This document shows, piece after piece, positions 21,001 to 32,026 of a stretch of 64,000 nt of DNA. Under the pieces are notes generated by a model. The model was not told the DNA's origin. It made no database searches and saw only the letters and a list, made by a program, of their open reading frames with translations. Numbering within the stretch: the stretch's first letter is position 1; the number at the start of each line of letters is the position of its first letter. The position numbers and the translations under genes were made by a program. The DNA is from Hymenobacter sp. BRD67 (GTDB lineage: Bacteria; Bacteroidota; Bacteroidia; Cytophagales; Hymenobacteraceae): contig NZ_CP053904.1 of NCBI RefSeq assembly GCF_013256425.1, forward strand, positions 3,100,001 to 3,164,000, written 5' to 3'.

Positions 21001-22148
21001 ACCCCACTACCCGCCTGGCCTACCCAAGCCAGCGGGTAGTACTCGATTCTATCAATGGCCACCACGTACAATCAATTACGACCAGCCTTGACACACTACA
21101 GGCCCTCGGCCAGATGCGCTTGAGCGGTCACATCGAAAACAATGGCGTGCTGAACCCCGGCTTCGGCGGCACGGCCGACATCACTATTTTCGACAAGCCC
21201 ATAACGGTGCAGACGCTGGGCGATGCGGGTTCTGTTAAAATTGACGTGCAGACGCAGGAGAACGTAATCTATGGCGGGCAGGCCACCGTTCGGGCGGGCC
21301 GCTTCTCGGTTAAGTTTGTGGTGCCCAAAGACATTGCCTATAACGTGGGTAAAGGTAAAATCAGCCTGTACGCCGCCGACCTGGTCAACAAAGTAGATGC
21401 CCAGGGGTATCAGCTGGCTCTGGTGGGCGGGGCCGCGCACGGGGCCACCAGCGATACCCGGCCGCCGCTGGTACACTTGTTTATTTCTACTGCGGCCCTG
21501 CCCAACGATACGTCCTTTGTATCGGGTGCCACTGCTACTCCAAACCCGCTGCTCATTGCCCGGCTCAAGGACGCATCAGGTATCAACACGTCGAGCGCGG
21601 GCATCGGGCACGATATCACCCTCACGCTCGACAACGACCCGACCAAGCTGGTAGTGGTAAACGATGCCTACACCACTGACGTCGACAACTTCCGCACCGG
21701 CCTGGTGCGCTACCTCTACAAAGACCTGGCGCCCGGCCCTCATACTATTCGCCTCAAGGCCTGGGATACGCACAATAATTCGGCCGAAGGCACAGTTGAC
21801 TTCCTCGTTGCGCAATCGGCGCAGCTGGCTCTCGACCACGTCTTAAACTATCCCAACCCTTTCAGCAACATCACAACCTTCCACTTCGACCAGACCCGCG
21901 CGGGCTCCGAGCTGGATGTGCAGGTGCAGATATTTACCATAGCCGGCCGCCTCGTCAAAACCCTGCACGCCAGCTTTCCATCCAGCACGGCCCACATCCC
22001 CAGCACTCACCAGGACCCCAGCCTGAGCTGGGACGGCCGTGACGACTACCACGACCAGCTGGCGCGGGGCGTGTACGTGTACCGGGTTAGCGTCCGCTCG
22101 GGCGACCAGGTAGCCACGAAGTTTGAAAAGCTGGTCCTATTAAATTAA
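18017..22148 (+). CDS. porU: Type IX secretion system sortase PorU
   Basis: PorU is the outer-membrane-associated C25-type cysteine peptidase that removes the C-terminal signal of T9SS cargo and attaches it to the surface. The protein has a signal peptide ending PAYAQA, a large N-terminal region, a gingipain-like catalytic domain and a C-terminal sorting-type domain (NYPNPFSN ... RGVYVYRV). The predicted catalytic pair is visible: His872 in YTGHGG and Cys906 in VTGTCDLS. Two single bases are missing, at the GGGGG run 19503-19507 and at TGGCC near 20648 (TGGGCC expected). Corrected length is 1377 residues. The same-strand neighbour is porV, its known partner. Confidence 0.92.
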
Positions 22149-22276
22149 TCAATTTATATATAATAAAAATCTAATTTAATGGCCGCTCCGTATTGAGCAA
22201 GAATAACCTTCTTTCTTTGCAACGTTTTCGGGGACGCTTGTATTCTTACATTTAGAGCAGCACTTTACTAAATCCT

Positions 22277-23501
22277 ATGACTTTTTTTCGTACGCTGGGC
22301 TTTACGCCGGCGCTCTTGCTGCTGGCCGCCCCGCGGCGCTGGCGCAAGTAGCCACTGCCGACCTGCACACCATCACCACGGCAGTACCCATCCTGACGCT
22401 GAGCCCCGATGCGCGCGGCGCGGCGCTGGGCGATGCCGGCGTGGCTACCTCGCCCGATGCTAACGCAGCCTACTACAACCCCGGCAAGCTGGGCTTTGTA
22501 AATTACAAATATGCCTTTTCGCCGTCGTACTCGCCCTGGCTGCGCCAGATTACCGACGACATGAGCCTGAGCTACCTGTCGGGCTACGGCAAGGTGGGCG
22601 ACCGCGGCGCTATATCGGCCTCGCTGCTTTACTTCAACCTCGGCAACATCGACTACCGCGACTTTCAGAACCTGCCCAACGGTAATTTCAACCCCAAGGA
22701 GTATGCCTTTACGGTATCGTATGGCCAGAAGCTGGGAGAAAACTTCGGCGTAGGCGTGTCGGCACGCTACGTGCGCTCCAACATTATCGGCTCATTTCCG
22801 GGTGGGGGCGATGCCCAGCCGGGCAGCTCGTTTGCGGCCGACCTGGGAGCTTATTACAGCAAGGATGCTACCATTGGCGCGGGTGTGTACAACCTCGCCT
22901 TTGGCTTGGCGGTCAGCAACATCGGCAACAAGATGGTGTATCGGGATGCCACTAATCCGAGCTTTCTGCCCACGCAGCTGCGCCTGGGCACGGCCATTAC
23001 CCGCGAAATAGACTCGTACAATAAGATAACGCTGGCCTTCGACGCAACCAAGCTCCTGGTGCCCTCGCCCTATTACGAAACCCCAATAGCAAAGACACTG
23101 CCCAGACAGCCCGGGTGCAGCGCATAGACCGCGAACGCCAGCAGCAGGGCATTGTTTCGGGTATCTTCAGCTCGTTTAACGACGCGCCGGGCGGCTTTAA
23201 AGGAGAGCTTCAGGAAATTAACCTGCACGGCGGCATGGAATACTGGTACGACAATAAGATTGCGGCCCGCGTCGGCTACTTTTACGAAAACCCGCATACC
23301 GGCGCTCGCCAGTACCTGAGCTTTGGCCTGGGCGCGCAGTTGTCGGTGTTCGGCGTCGATGGCACGTACCTGGTGCCCAACTCGCAGGCCAACCCCCTGG
23401 CGCAGACTATCCGCGTATCGCTGCACTTCAACCTCAACAAGCTGGCCGATGCCTTTGATGAGAAAGGCGCGGGCGGTACGCAGGGCACGCTGCCTAACTA
23501 A
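22277..23501 (+). CDS. porV: Type IX secretion system outer-membrane protein PorV
   Basis: PorV is a FadL-like 14-strand barrel that brings T9SS cargo from the translocon to PorU. Features are a signal peptide ending ALAQ, the start of the mature part with LTLSPDARGAALGDAGVATSPDANAAYYNPGK split over the family's diagnostic region, alternating beta strands and a C-terminal strand (IRVSLHFNLN). Two bases are missing at CCCC runs 22329-22332 (in the signal peptide) and 23081-23084; with one C at each, 408 residues result. It follows porU by 128 bases and is closed by a hairpin terminator. Confidence 0.92.
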
Positions 23502-23531
23502 TGGGGCAGTAAGCGGTACGACGTACAAAAG

Positions 23532-23580
23532 GGCTGGGGAGCAGGACTGAAGCAGTCGCCGCTCCCCAGCCTCACTTTTT
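23532..23580 (+). terminator. Terminator downstream of porV
   Basis: An 11-bp perfect stem (GGCTGGGGAGC 23532-23542 with GCTCCCCAGCC 23561-23571) and a tail TCACTTTTT. Confidence 0.75.
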
Positions 23581-23646
23581 AGTACCGGCGGCTGCGGGCA
23601 AACAGCCTTTTACTGCGTTATTTTTAAGCTTTAATTCTAAAACGCT

Positions 23647-24953
23647 GTGCTCAATCGCCTTCAGCCCCTCCTACCCAGCCGCTTACCCAGATTGTATTAC
23701 CCAGCCCACAGGTGAGCACCCTGCCCAATAGTGCGCGCCTGCACCTGCTGGCCAACGATGCCCAGCCCGTGCTGCGCTTGCAGGTAGTGCTGCCCGCCGG
23801 CAAGCGCCAGGAGCCGCAGCCGGGTATCTCGCAGCTCACGGCCCGCATGCTGACCGAAGGTACGGCCACGCGCTCGGCCCGCGAGATTGCCGATATGGTA
23901 GCTTTTTACGGGGCCTCGCTCGACTGTGAGGCTGGCCCCGACCGCACTACGCTCACGCTCTACTGCCTGGCCCGCTACCTGCCCGACCTGCTGCCGCTGG
24001 TGACCGATGTATTAGCCGCTCCCAGCTTTCCCGAAACCGAGCTGCGCCAGCTGCAAACCCGCATCAGCCAGAATATGCGGGTAGAGCGCCAGAAAACCAG
24101 CTACCGCGCCAGCGAAGAGTTCAACCGCCAGCTATTTGGGGCCGAGTCGGCCTACGGCCGGCCGTTTGACGAAGCCTCTTTTACTGCCTTTACGGCGGCC
24201 GAGCTGCGCGCCTTCCACGCGGCGGCCTACGCACCGGCCGGAGCCGAGCTATTTCTGAGCGGCGACGTGGCCGCCGCGGCCGCCGCCGTGGCGAGGCAGC
24301 TGGGCCAGTGGCAGCCCGCTACCGGCGCGGTGCCGGCCGCGCTGCCTACCCAGCCGCCACTGGTGCCCGAGCCCTCTCCTACCGGGATAGTCAGCGTGCC
24401 GGTTGAGGGAAGTATTCAGGCTTCGCTGCGAGTAGGGCGGCGCTGGCCGGCTCCTACCGAAGCACAAACGCCCGAGCTGCTACTGCTGGTCAAGATTCTG
24501 GGCGGCTACTTTGGCTCGCGGCTCATGAAGAATATCCGGGAAGACAAGGGCTTTACCTACGGCATTCATGCCAGCGTAGTAGCCCGCGAGCAGGCTACCG
24601 CCCTGGTTATCGGCACCGACGTAAACGGCGAAAGTGCCGGCGCTACCCGCTTCGAGATTGCCGCCGAGCTAACCCGCCTGCAGCAAGAGCCGCTGGATGA
24701 CGATGAGCTCGAAACCGTCAAGAACTATACCCTGGGCAAGCTGCTGGGCGAAACGGCCACTGTGTTTGAGCAGGCCGACCGCTACCGCTACGTGGTGCTG
24801 CAAGGCCTGCGGCCCGACTACTATGCCAACCTGGTGCAGCGCACCCAGGCCGTAACGGCCGCCGAGCTGCAGGCCCTGGCCCGCACCTACCTCAGCCCCG
24901 CCGACATGCTGACGGTAGTAGCCGGGGGCGAAGTGCCGGAGCTGGTTTGTTAA
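23647..24953 (+). CDS. M16-family protein without the zinc-binding motif
   Basis: The 435-residue product has two M16-type halves. In the first, the segment that should read HxxEH is QLTARMLTEGT, so the zinc site is absent. The second half keeps the substrate-contact region (SRLMKNIREDKGFTYGIHAS) with its Arg-Tyr pair. It therefore resembles the non-catalytic subunit of two-gene M16 pairs. The N-terminus is split at the CCCC run 23665-23668; adding one C joins the GTG start at 23647 (LNRLQPPPTQP) to the main frame. Reading only from the GTG at 23712 would lose about 22 residues. No signal peptide is visible. The usual active partner is not adjacent. Confidence 0.85.
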
Positions 24954-24978
24954 TTCTCCGTTTTTAGTACGCGCTGCT

Positions 24979-25920
24979 CTACCGGCTCAGGTTAGGAATG
25001 CGGAACTGAAGGCCCAGCGAAGGAATAAACGTGACCCCACTGAGCGAGGTAGTGCTGCCGTCGAGCAGGGTAAAGTCGCCATAATTCTGATAGTAGAGAC
25101 TGACGGCCGGCACTACGTACACGTATTTGTAGCCGAGCTTGAGGTTGAGAAACAAGCCATAGGACGAGAAATTACGGCTCTGCCGGGGCAGCGCAGGCAG
25201 CCTGGAACCACCGGTGGCGTTGTATAAATTGCTGGGCGTGAAGCCATAGCTCACCCATGAGTGCGCGTACACCGCGCCGTAGCTGATAGCGCCAATGCTT
25301 TCCTCAGGCCCAAACGACTGGCTCACGGTGAGCGGAATCAGCACATCGTGGCGCGAAGCCGAGATGCCCAGCAGGTTATTAACATCCGTCAGGAATGACA
25401 GATTGGGCAGGGCCGCCCGCTGAATGGCATACTGCAAGCCAATGCTGGCATACGTGGTGCCGCCGGCCGCATCCCGGTCGGGGTTTTCGACCGAGCCCGT
25501 GGGGCCGAGCAGCTGATACTGGGTATCGAAGACGTGGGAGCCAAAGGCGTACTTATAGCCCACATCGAGGCGCGGCACCACCCCATAGCGAATGCTGAGG
25601 TCGGCCGTAGGCTGCAAAGGGTCGAGCAGGTAGGCCAGCGCCGCCGTCTGCAGGTTGCTTACGGCCCCCGAGTAGCGCACAGTGTCGCCCCGCGCAGCCT
25701 GGCTACCCAACTGGCTGGCAGCCGTTTTCACCGCCGAGCCGGCCTTGCTGAGCGGGGCTGAGCCCACGTTAAACCCTTGGTTGTAGGCCAGCCGAAACTC
25801 ACCCTGGGGCGTTACCTTTCCCGAAGTAGTGATACCACGCGGCGCAGTACACGCCGTAGCCGCCAGGGCCAGCAAAGCGGCGGCCCGGCCCAGTGGAAAA
25901 GAAGCAGCAGAAATACGCAT
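24979..25920 (-). CDS. Putative outer-membrane lipoprotein, beta-barrel type
   Basis: 313 residues. A lipoprotein signal is visible (LLALAATAC, Cys near residue 25), followed by segments of alternating polar and hydrophobic residues with many aromatics (DLSIRYGVVPRLDVGYKYAFG, YVYVVPAVSLYYQNYGDF) and a terminal beta strand (SLGLQFRIPNLSR). This suggests an outer-membrane barrel or beta-sandwich protein. I do not recognise a named family. It is convergent with the M16 gene, whose stop lies 25 bases away, and diverges from the redoxin-like gene. Confidence 0.65.
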   Translation of the reverse strand: MRISAASFPLGRAAALLALAATACTAPRGITTSGKVTPQGEFRLAYNQGFNVGSAPLSKAGSAVKTAASQLGSQAARGDTVRYSGAVSNLQTAALAYLLDPLQPTADLSIRYGVVPRLDVGYKYAFGSHVFDTQYQLLGPTGSVENPDRDAAGGTTYASIGLQYAIQRAALPNLSFLTDVNNLLGISASRHDVLIPLTVSQSFGPEESIGAISYGAVYAHSWVSYGFTPSNLYNATGGSRLPALPRQSRNFSSYGLFLNLKLGYKYVYVVPAVSLYYQNYGDFTLLDGSTTSLSGVTFIPSLGLQFRIPNLSR

Positions 25921-26049
25921 AAGTAGCAAGAGTGTGGAAGCAATGTGTACGGCCTAATACGAAAACCGCGCCAACCCGGAACCCCGGTCCGCTGGCTGGT
26001 GTCTGGGCTAGCACCACCTACTCTGACGGGCCATCGGCCATTATCCGCG

Positions 26050-26586
26050 ATGAGGCTACTTTTTCCTGGCAAACTACTCGTGCTGGCCGGGCTGGGGCTG
26101 GTGGGCAGCGCCAGCCGCCCCGCCGCGCCCCGCCTACCCGTCACGGTCTATGTTTTTCTGGCCGAAAGCTGCCCCATCAGCCAGCAGGCGACGCTGCCGC
26201 TGCGGGCGCTGTATGCCCGCTATGCCCCTTGGGGCGCAGTTTGTGGGCGTATTTCCGGGGCGGAGGCTACCCCGGCCAGCGTAGCAGCTTTTGCCCGCAC
26301 CTATACGGTGCCATTTACTACCCAGTCCGACCCCGGCCAGGTGCTGGCGCAACGCCTGGGCGCCCGTATTACACCGGAAGTAGTGCTAGTCGCTGCCGAC
26401 CACCATACCATTCTATATCAGGGCCGGCTCGACGACCAGTATGCCGCGCTGGGCCAGCGCCGCACTGTGAGCCAGCATCATGAGCTGGCCGATGCCCTGG
26501 CCGACCTGGCGGCGGGCCGCGCCGTGGCCGTGCCGCGCACGCAGGCAGTGGGCTGCTACATCGAAAAAGCCGGGCTGGGCCAGTAA
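26050..26586 (+). CDS. Exported redoxin-like protein with a CPxS site
   Basis: 178 residues with a signal peptide (about 1-21) and a thioredoxin-like fold: VTVYVFLAESCPISQQ, a central Asp-Pro region and the cis-Pro segment RITPEVVLVAADH. The active site has CPIS, so the resolving cysteine of CxxC is a serine. A second conserved feature is the C-terminal VGCYIEK. Redoxin-like proteins with this terminal Gly-Cys motif are often found beside secreted cytochrome/copper monooxygenase-like proteins, as here (76 bases downstream). A role in electron transfer to, or assembly of, the neighbouring metalloprotein is inference. Confidence 0.72.
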   Translation: MRLLFPGKLLVLAGLGLVGSASRPAAPRLPVTVYVFLAESCPISQQATLPLRALYARYAPWGAVCGRISGAEATPASVAAFARTYTVPFTTQSDPGQVLAQRLGARITPEVVLVAADHHTILYQGRLDDQYAALGQRRTVSQHHELADALADLAAGRAVAVPRTQAVGCYIEKAGLGQ

Positions 26587-26662
26587 AGCAAAGGTTCGAT
26601 TGCCACGAGCAAGCCGGCCATTAGCTCTTATCTTTAAGATACTCAGACTTTATCGCAGTATT

Positions 26663-28245
26663 ATGACAAGATTTTTCTTACTATTCCTCCTTTTAGCTGA
26701 CTTTATACGGCCTGGCCGCACGCAGGCCCAGGCCACCCAGCTGAACTTCAGCGAGCACATAGCCCTATTATCTATTCGCACTGTGCCCGCTGCCACCGGC
26801 CGGGCGAAGTGGCGCCGTTTTCGCTGTTGAGCTACCAGGACGTGGTTAGCCACGGCACTACCGTTATGGCCGTTACGGGCTCGGGCTATATGCCGCCCTG
26901 GAAGCCCGACCCTACCTATCGCCACTACCTCGACGAAAATACCCTCTCTACCGCAGAGATAGCCAGCATCCGGAGCTGGGTAACCAGCGGCATGCCCCAG
27001 GGCAACCCGGCGCTGGCACCCGCCGTGCCAACCTTCCCGGGCGGCTCGCAGCTCGGCACCCCCGACCTGGTAGTGCCGATGCGGCAAACTTTTACGGTAC
27101 CGGGCACCAACCAAGACCTGTACCGGGTGTTTGTGCTGCCGGTTACTATATCTGCCGACCACGATATTGCCGCCGTGGAGTTTCGGCCTGGCAACAAGCG
27201 CCTGGTGCACCACGCCATCATCGGCCTCGACACCACCAGCCAGGGCGAGCAGCGCGACGCCCAGGACCCCGGCTACGGTTACACCAGCTTTGGCGGCTTC
27301 GGGTTTACGACTGTGGAAGACAACTTTGCCGGCTGGGTGCCGGGCAATCAGGCGCGCTTTTATCCGGCGGGCATGGGCAAAAAGCTTTATCGCCATGCCC
27401 GCCTGCTGGTGCAGGTACACTACGGCCCCACGAGCGTGGCCCAAACCGACTCGTCGGTTATCAACATCTTTTACAGCCGCCAGCCGGTGCAGCGCTACGT
27501 AGCCACGCAGCCCGTTATTACGCCCTTCTGGGGCCTTACCAACGGCCCGTTTGTCATTCCAGCCGGCCAGGTCAAGACGTTTCACTACACCTTTGGCGTG
27601 TCGCAGGATGTAAGCCTGCTTTCCGTGCTGCCCCATTCGCACCTGCTGGGTAAAAGCTGGAAGGTATGGGCCATCAAGCCCAGCGGCGATACCATCAAGC
27701 TCTTGAAAATCGACGACTGGAATTTCCGCTGGCAGGGTAACTATCGCTTTCCGACCATGCAGTACATTCCGGCCGGCTCGCGCCTGGAGGCCGATGTTAC
27801 TTACGACAACACGACCAGTAACCCCAGCCAACCCAACTCGCCTCCGAAAACCGTGACCTGGGGAGAAAACACCAGCGACGAGATGCTGGTCGGCTTCTTC
27901 GACCTGGTGCCCTACCAGGCCGGCGACGAAGCCGTAGCCCTGGCCACCCGCTCGGCCGTGCCCGTGGGCAATGCTGCCGGGGCCGAAAGCGACTTTTTGC
28001 TCCATCCCAACCCGGCCGAGCTGGGAGCGGCCACTGCCAGCTTCACGTTGAATCAGGCTGGCCCCGTCAGCCTGCGCATCCTCGATGAGAAAGGTCGCCT
28101 GGTTCGCAGCGTGCTTACGCAGCAGGCACAGCCCGCCGGCCCGCGCCAGGTGCCGCTACCGCTGCAAAATCTCCCCGCTGGCCTTTACCTGGTGCAGCTC
28201 GAAGCCAGTGGCAGCACCCGCACCGGCAAGCTGCTTATTCAGTAG
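26663..28245 (+). CDS. Secreted haem c / copper type II monooxygenase-like protein with T9SS sorting domain
   Basis: 527 residues after correction. A signal peptide ends at TQAQA. One base is missing in the CCC at 26763-26765; adding C reveals SHCARCHRPGEVAPFSL with a CxxCH haem c site near residue 40. The central region resembles the ascorbate-dependent copper monooxygenases (PHM-like): copper-ligand candidates are HH in LVHHAIIG, His in VQVHYG, HxH in LPHSHLLGK and Met in SDEMLVGF. The C-terminus is a T9SS sorting domain (FLLHPNPAELG ... AGLYLVQL). The haem site would need the Ccm machinery encoded at the left end, and export needs PorU/PorV. The substrate is unknown. Confidence 0.82.
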
Positions 28246-28259
28246 GTAATAAGTGGCCG

Positions 28260-28333
28260 GTAATGGGTGGTGACTAATGAGTAGTAAGGGGTAAAGTGAC
28301 GTTCTTTACTGCGCATTATTCACTACCCATTAC
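28260..28333. repeat. TAATG-type intergenic inverted repeat, copy 2
   Basis: Arms 28260-28273 (GTAATGGGTGGTGA) and 28320-28333 (TCACTACCCATTAC) pair with one G-T wobble, and pairing continues imperfectly inward to GTAAAG/CTTTAC. It lies between the monooxygenase-like gene and the glycosyltransferase gene, ending five bases before the next ATG. Confidence 0.65.
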
Positions 28334-28338
28334 GCTAA

Positions 28339-29400
28339 ATGACCATTCTTTACGGCGTGCCGGGCGAGGGCCTGGGCCACGCTACCCGCAGCAAAGTCAT
28401 TATTGCCTGGCTGCTGGAGCAGGGGCACGAAGTGCGCGTGGTCAGCAGCTCGCGGGCTTTTACGCTGCTCGACAAGACTTTTCCGGGGCGGGTGCTGGAG
28501 ATAAAGGGCTTTCACCTGGCGTATAAGCAGCTGACGGTGTCGAAGTCGCGCACCCTGGGCCTGACGCTGCGCACTGCGCCCGAGGCGCTGCAAGTCAACT
28601 TCCGGCAGTATCGGCAGCTGCTGCGCGGCTTCCGGCCCGAGGTAGTGATTTCAGATTTCGAGTCGTTCAGCTATTTCTTTGCCAAGCTGCTGCGGGTACC
28701 GATTATCAGCATTGATAATATGCAGATTATCAGCCGCGCCCGCCTCGATGTAGCAGTACCTGACACCCAGCGCGAAGACTATGACGTGGCCCGCTACCTG
28801 GTGCGGGCCAAGCTGCCGCGCGCCCGGCACTACCTCATCACCACCTTTTTTGAGCTGCCGCTGCGCCCGCGCTATGCCGAGCGCACCACGCTGGTGCCCA
28901 GCATTATTCGCCCCGAGATACAGGCGGCCCACCCAACCCGCGGCGACTATATACTGGTTTATCAATCGGCCACTACGCAGGGCGACCTGATTCCCATCTT
29001 GCAGCAGCTGCCGGAGCAGGAGTTTCGGGTGTATGGCTTCAATAAAGACGAGGCGCATGGCAACGTGCTGCTACGGCCATTCTCCGAAGCGGGCTTTATT
29101 GCCGAGCTGGCAGGCAGCCGGGCGGTGCTCACCAACGGCGGCTTTTCGCTGATTTCGGAGGCAGTGTACCTGCATAAGCCGGTGTGCGCGGTACCCATTC
29201 CGGCGCAGTTTGAGCAGTGGCTGAACGCGGCCGAGATTGAGCAGCGCGGCTATGGGCGGCATTTTGAGGCCATTACGCCGGCGAATGTGCAGGCTTTTCT
29301 GGCTGAGTTGCCGCAGTTTGAAACGGCGCTGGCCAGCTACCGGCAAGCCGGCAATGAGGTGCTTTTTGCCCGGCTGGCCGAAGTACTGGCTGAGGTGTAG
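28339..29400 (+). CDS. Glycosyltransferase, MJ1255/VC2487-like family (GT-B fold)
   Basis: 353 residues, soluble. The N-terminal glycine-rich motif (YGVPGEGLGHATRSKVI) and the C-terminal nucleotide-sugar region (LTNGGFSLISEAVYLHKPVCAVPIPAQFEQWLNAA) are those of MurG-like GT-B transferases, in particular the uncharacterised MJ1255/VC2487 group. Donor and acceptor are unknown. The start at 28339 directly follows an inverted repeat. Enolase follows about 100 bases downstream with its own promoter. Confidence 0.82.
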   Translation: MTILYGVPGEGLGHATRSKVIIAWLLEQGHEVRVVSSSRAFTLLDKTFPGRVLEIKGFHLAYKQLTVSKSRTLGLTLRTAPEALQVNFRQYRQLLRGFRPEVVISDFESFSYFFAKLLRVPIISIDNMQIISRARLDVAVPDTQREDYDVARYLVRAKLPRARHYLITTFFELPLRPRYAERTTLVPSIIRPEIQAAHPTRGDYILVYQSATTQGDLIPILQQLPEQEFRVYGFNKDEAHGNVLLRPFSEAGFIAELAGSRAVLTNGGFSLISEAVYLHKPVCAVPIPAQFEQWLNAAEIEQRGYGRHFEAITPANVQAFLAELPQFETALASYRQAGNEVLFARLAEVLAEV

Positions 29401-29468
29401 CCCCGCAGCGGCTGCCGGCAACGTTTGCAGAGCCCCGCGAAATTGTACGCCGTTCTCCAAAACAGTAG

Positions 29469-30775
<1,307 letters not shown>

Positions 30776-30779
30776 ATTT

Positions 30780-30852
30780 TAATGGTTAGTTGCTAATGCT
30801 TAATACTGCTTCGGCATTCCATTGACAATTAATCATTAACAACTAACCATTA
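30780..30852. repeat. TAATG-type intergenic inverted repeat, copy 3
   Basis: Perfect 13-bp outer arms 30780-30792 (TAATGGTTAGTTG) and 30840-30852, with further imperfect pairing inward (CTAATGCTTAAT with ATTAATCATTAA). It starts four bases after the enolase stop and ends ten bases before the divIC start. Confidence 0.65.
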
Positions 30853-30862
30853 ACCATTAAGA

Positions 30863-31177
30863 ATGCAGCTCCCCGCCTTTCTCTCGCCTACTCTGCGCGT
30901 GCTGCGCAACTTCTATTTCCTCACGGCCGCCGGCTTTGTGGTGTGGATGACCGTGTTCGACTCCAACGACCTTGGTAAGCAGTACGACATGTACCACAAG
31001 TGGCGCGAGCTGCGGGCCGAGAAAGAATATTACGAGGCTAATATTGAAGTAGTGAAAAAAGACCGCGCCGAGTTGCTCAGCTCACCGGCTTTACTGGAGA
31101 AGTTTGCCCGTGAGAAATACCTCATGAAGCGCCCCGGCGAAGACGTATTTGTGCTGGTGCCCAAGCCCACTGAGTAA
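30863..31177 (+). CDS. divIC: Septum formation initiator, DivIC/FtsB family
   Basis: 104 residues: a short cytoplasmic N-terminus, one membrane helix (about 13-33, NFYFLTAAGFVVWMTVF) and a periplasmic coiled coil (WRELRAEKEYYEANIEVVKKDRAEL in shorter overlapping heptads) followed by LEKFAREKYLMKRPGEDVFVL. This is the bitopic division protein that works with FtsL-type and FtsQ-type partners at the septum. The eno-divIC order is common in Bacteroidota. A strong terminator closes the unit. Confidence 0.88.
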   Translation: MQLPAFLSPTLRVLRNFYFLTAAGFVVWMTVFDSNDLGKQYDMYHKWRELRAEKEYYEANIEVVKKDRAELLSSPALLEKFAREKYLMKRPGEDVFVLVPKPTE

Positions 31178-31195
31178 GGCGCTTGCGCTGCTTGA

Positions 31196-31238
31196 ATTAA
31201 AAACGCCCGCTAGCATAGAAATAGCGGGCGTTTTTAAT
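31196..31238. terminator. Bidirectional terminator after divIC
   Basis: Perfect 17-bp stem (ATTAAAAACGCCCGCTA 31196-31212 with 31222-31238), 9-base loop, T5 tail on either strand. Confidence 0.9.
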
Positions 31239-31294
31239 ATAAATTATTTAATATATCTCCGGACTCACTGTCAGAAGGCCTCGCAGCCTATTGT

Positions 31295-32026
31295 ATGAGA
31301 ATCTTTACCCGGTACTGGCATTTGTTTTTCTGTTTGGCGGGCTTTGCAGTCCGGGCCGTTGCGCGCCAGACGTACTCACCTCACTCGCCCGCAACGGCAC
31401 AACCAGCTACACCACTTGCTCAGGCACACTCTACGACAATGGCGGGGCAACAGGTCCTTACTCGCTGAATGCCACCGGAGCCATGACGCTGCCGCCGGCC
31501 ACTGCGGGCAATAAAATCAGGGTGGACTTCACATAGCTCAATCTGTTTGCCGGTTACGATACGACAAGCTCGTGGTGTATGCTGGTACTCCGACCCTGGC
31601 ACCAATTATTATGGTTTTCGGACGCTGGGCACGCTGTACGCCACTACCAGCACAGGCGTGCTTACCGAGCAGTTGGGGCCGGGGCAACAGTGCGGGCAGC
31701 GGCTTTGCGGCTACCATCAGCTGCTGGCCAGCGTGCCCGTCTTGAACGTGCGTAACAACCAGGTCACGGCGGTTAAGTACGGGCCACCCAACACCTAAGA
31801 TGTCAGTGCCCAGGCCGTGAACCTGGGTGGCGGCGTAGCGGGCAGCGCCCTGCTAAAGCTCTGCTTTTCGAACGATGCCTCCCTGAGCGCCGGCGATATG
31901 CTACTCGACTACCGGGCGAGCATACGGCTAACCCGGCGGCGCCGCTTTTTCGACGGTAACGCTGCCCACTCATCCTCTGGCTCAGTACTGACTGCGCCTA
32001 CCCAACCGCAGGTAGCGCGGCGCTAG
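31295..32026 (+). pseudogene. Decayed CUB-like secreted protein
   Basis: From an ATG at 31295 a signal-peptide-like N-terminus is read (FFCLAGFAVRAVARQ), but the frame breaks at once. A following frame encodes TTCSGTLYDNGGATGPYSLN and KIRVDFT, then an in-frame TAG at 31534 where CUB proteins would continue with LNLFAGYD, which is indeed read after the stop. Further pieces in changing frames read KLVVYAGT, LYATTSTGVLTEQLGPG, NSAGSGFAATISC and LLKLCFSNDASLSAGDMLLDYRASI. These fit a CUB domain of a secreted Bacteroidota protein. A nonsense codon plus several shifts in both directions indicate true decay, unlike the single-base losses elsewhere. The 3' limit is approximate. Confidence 0.6.

Noticed and set aside
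26650..28005. 451-codon open frame on the minus strand
   Set aside because: It is the antisense shadow of the haem/copper protein; rich in Gly, Arg, His and Val with no domain pattern.
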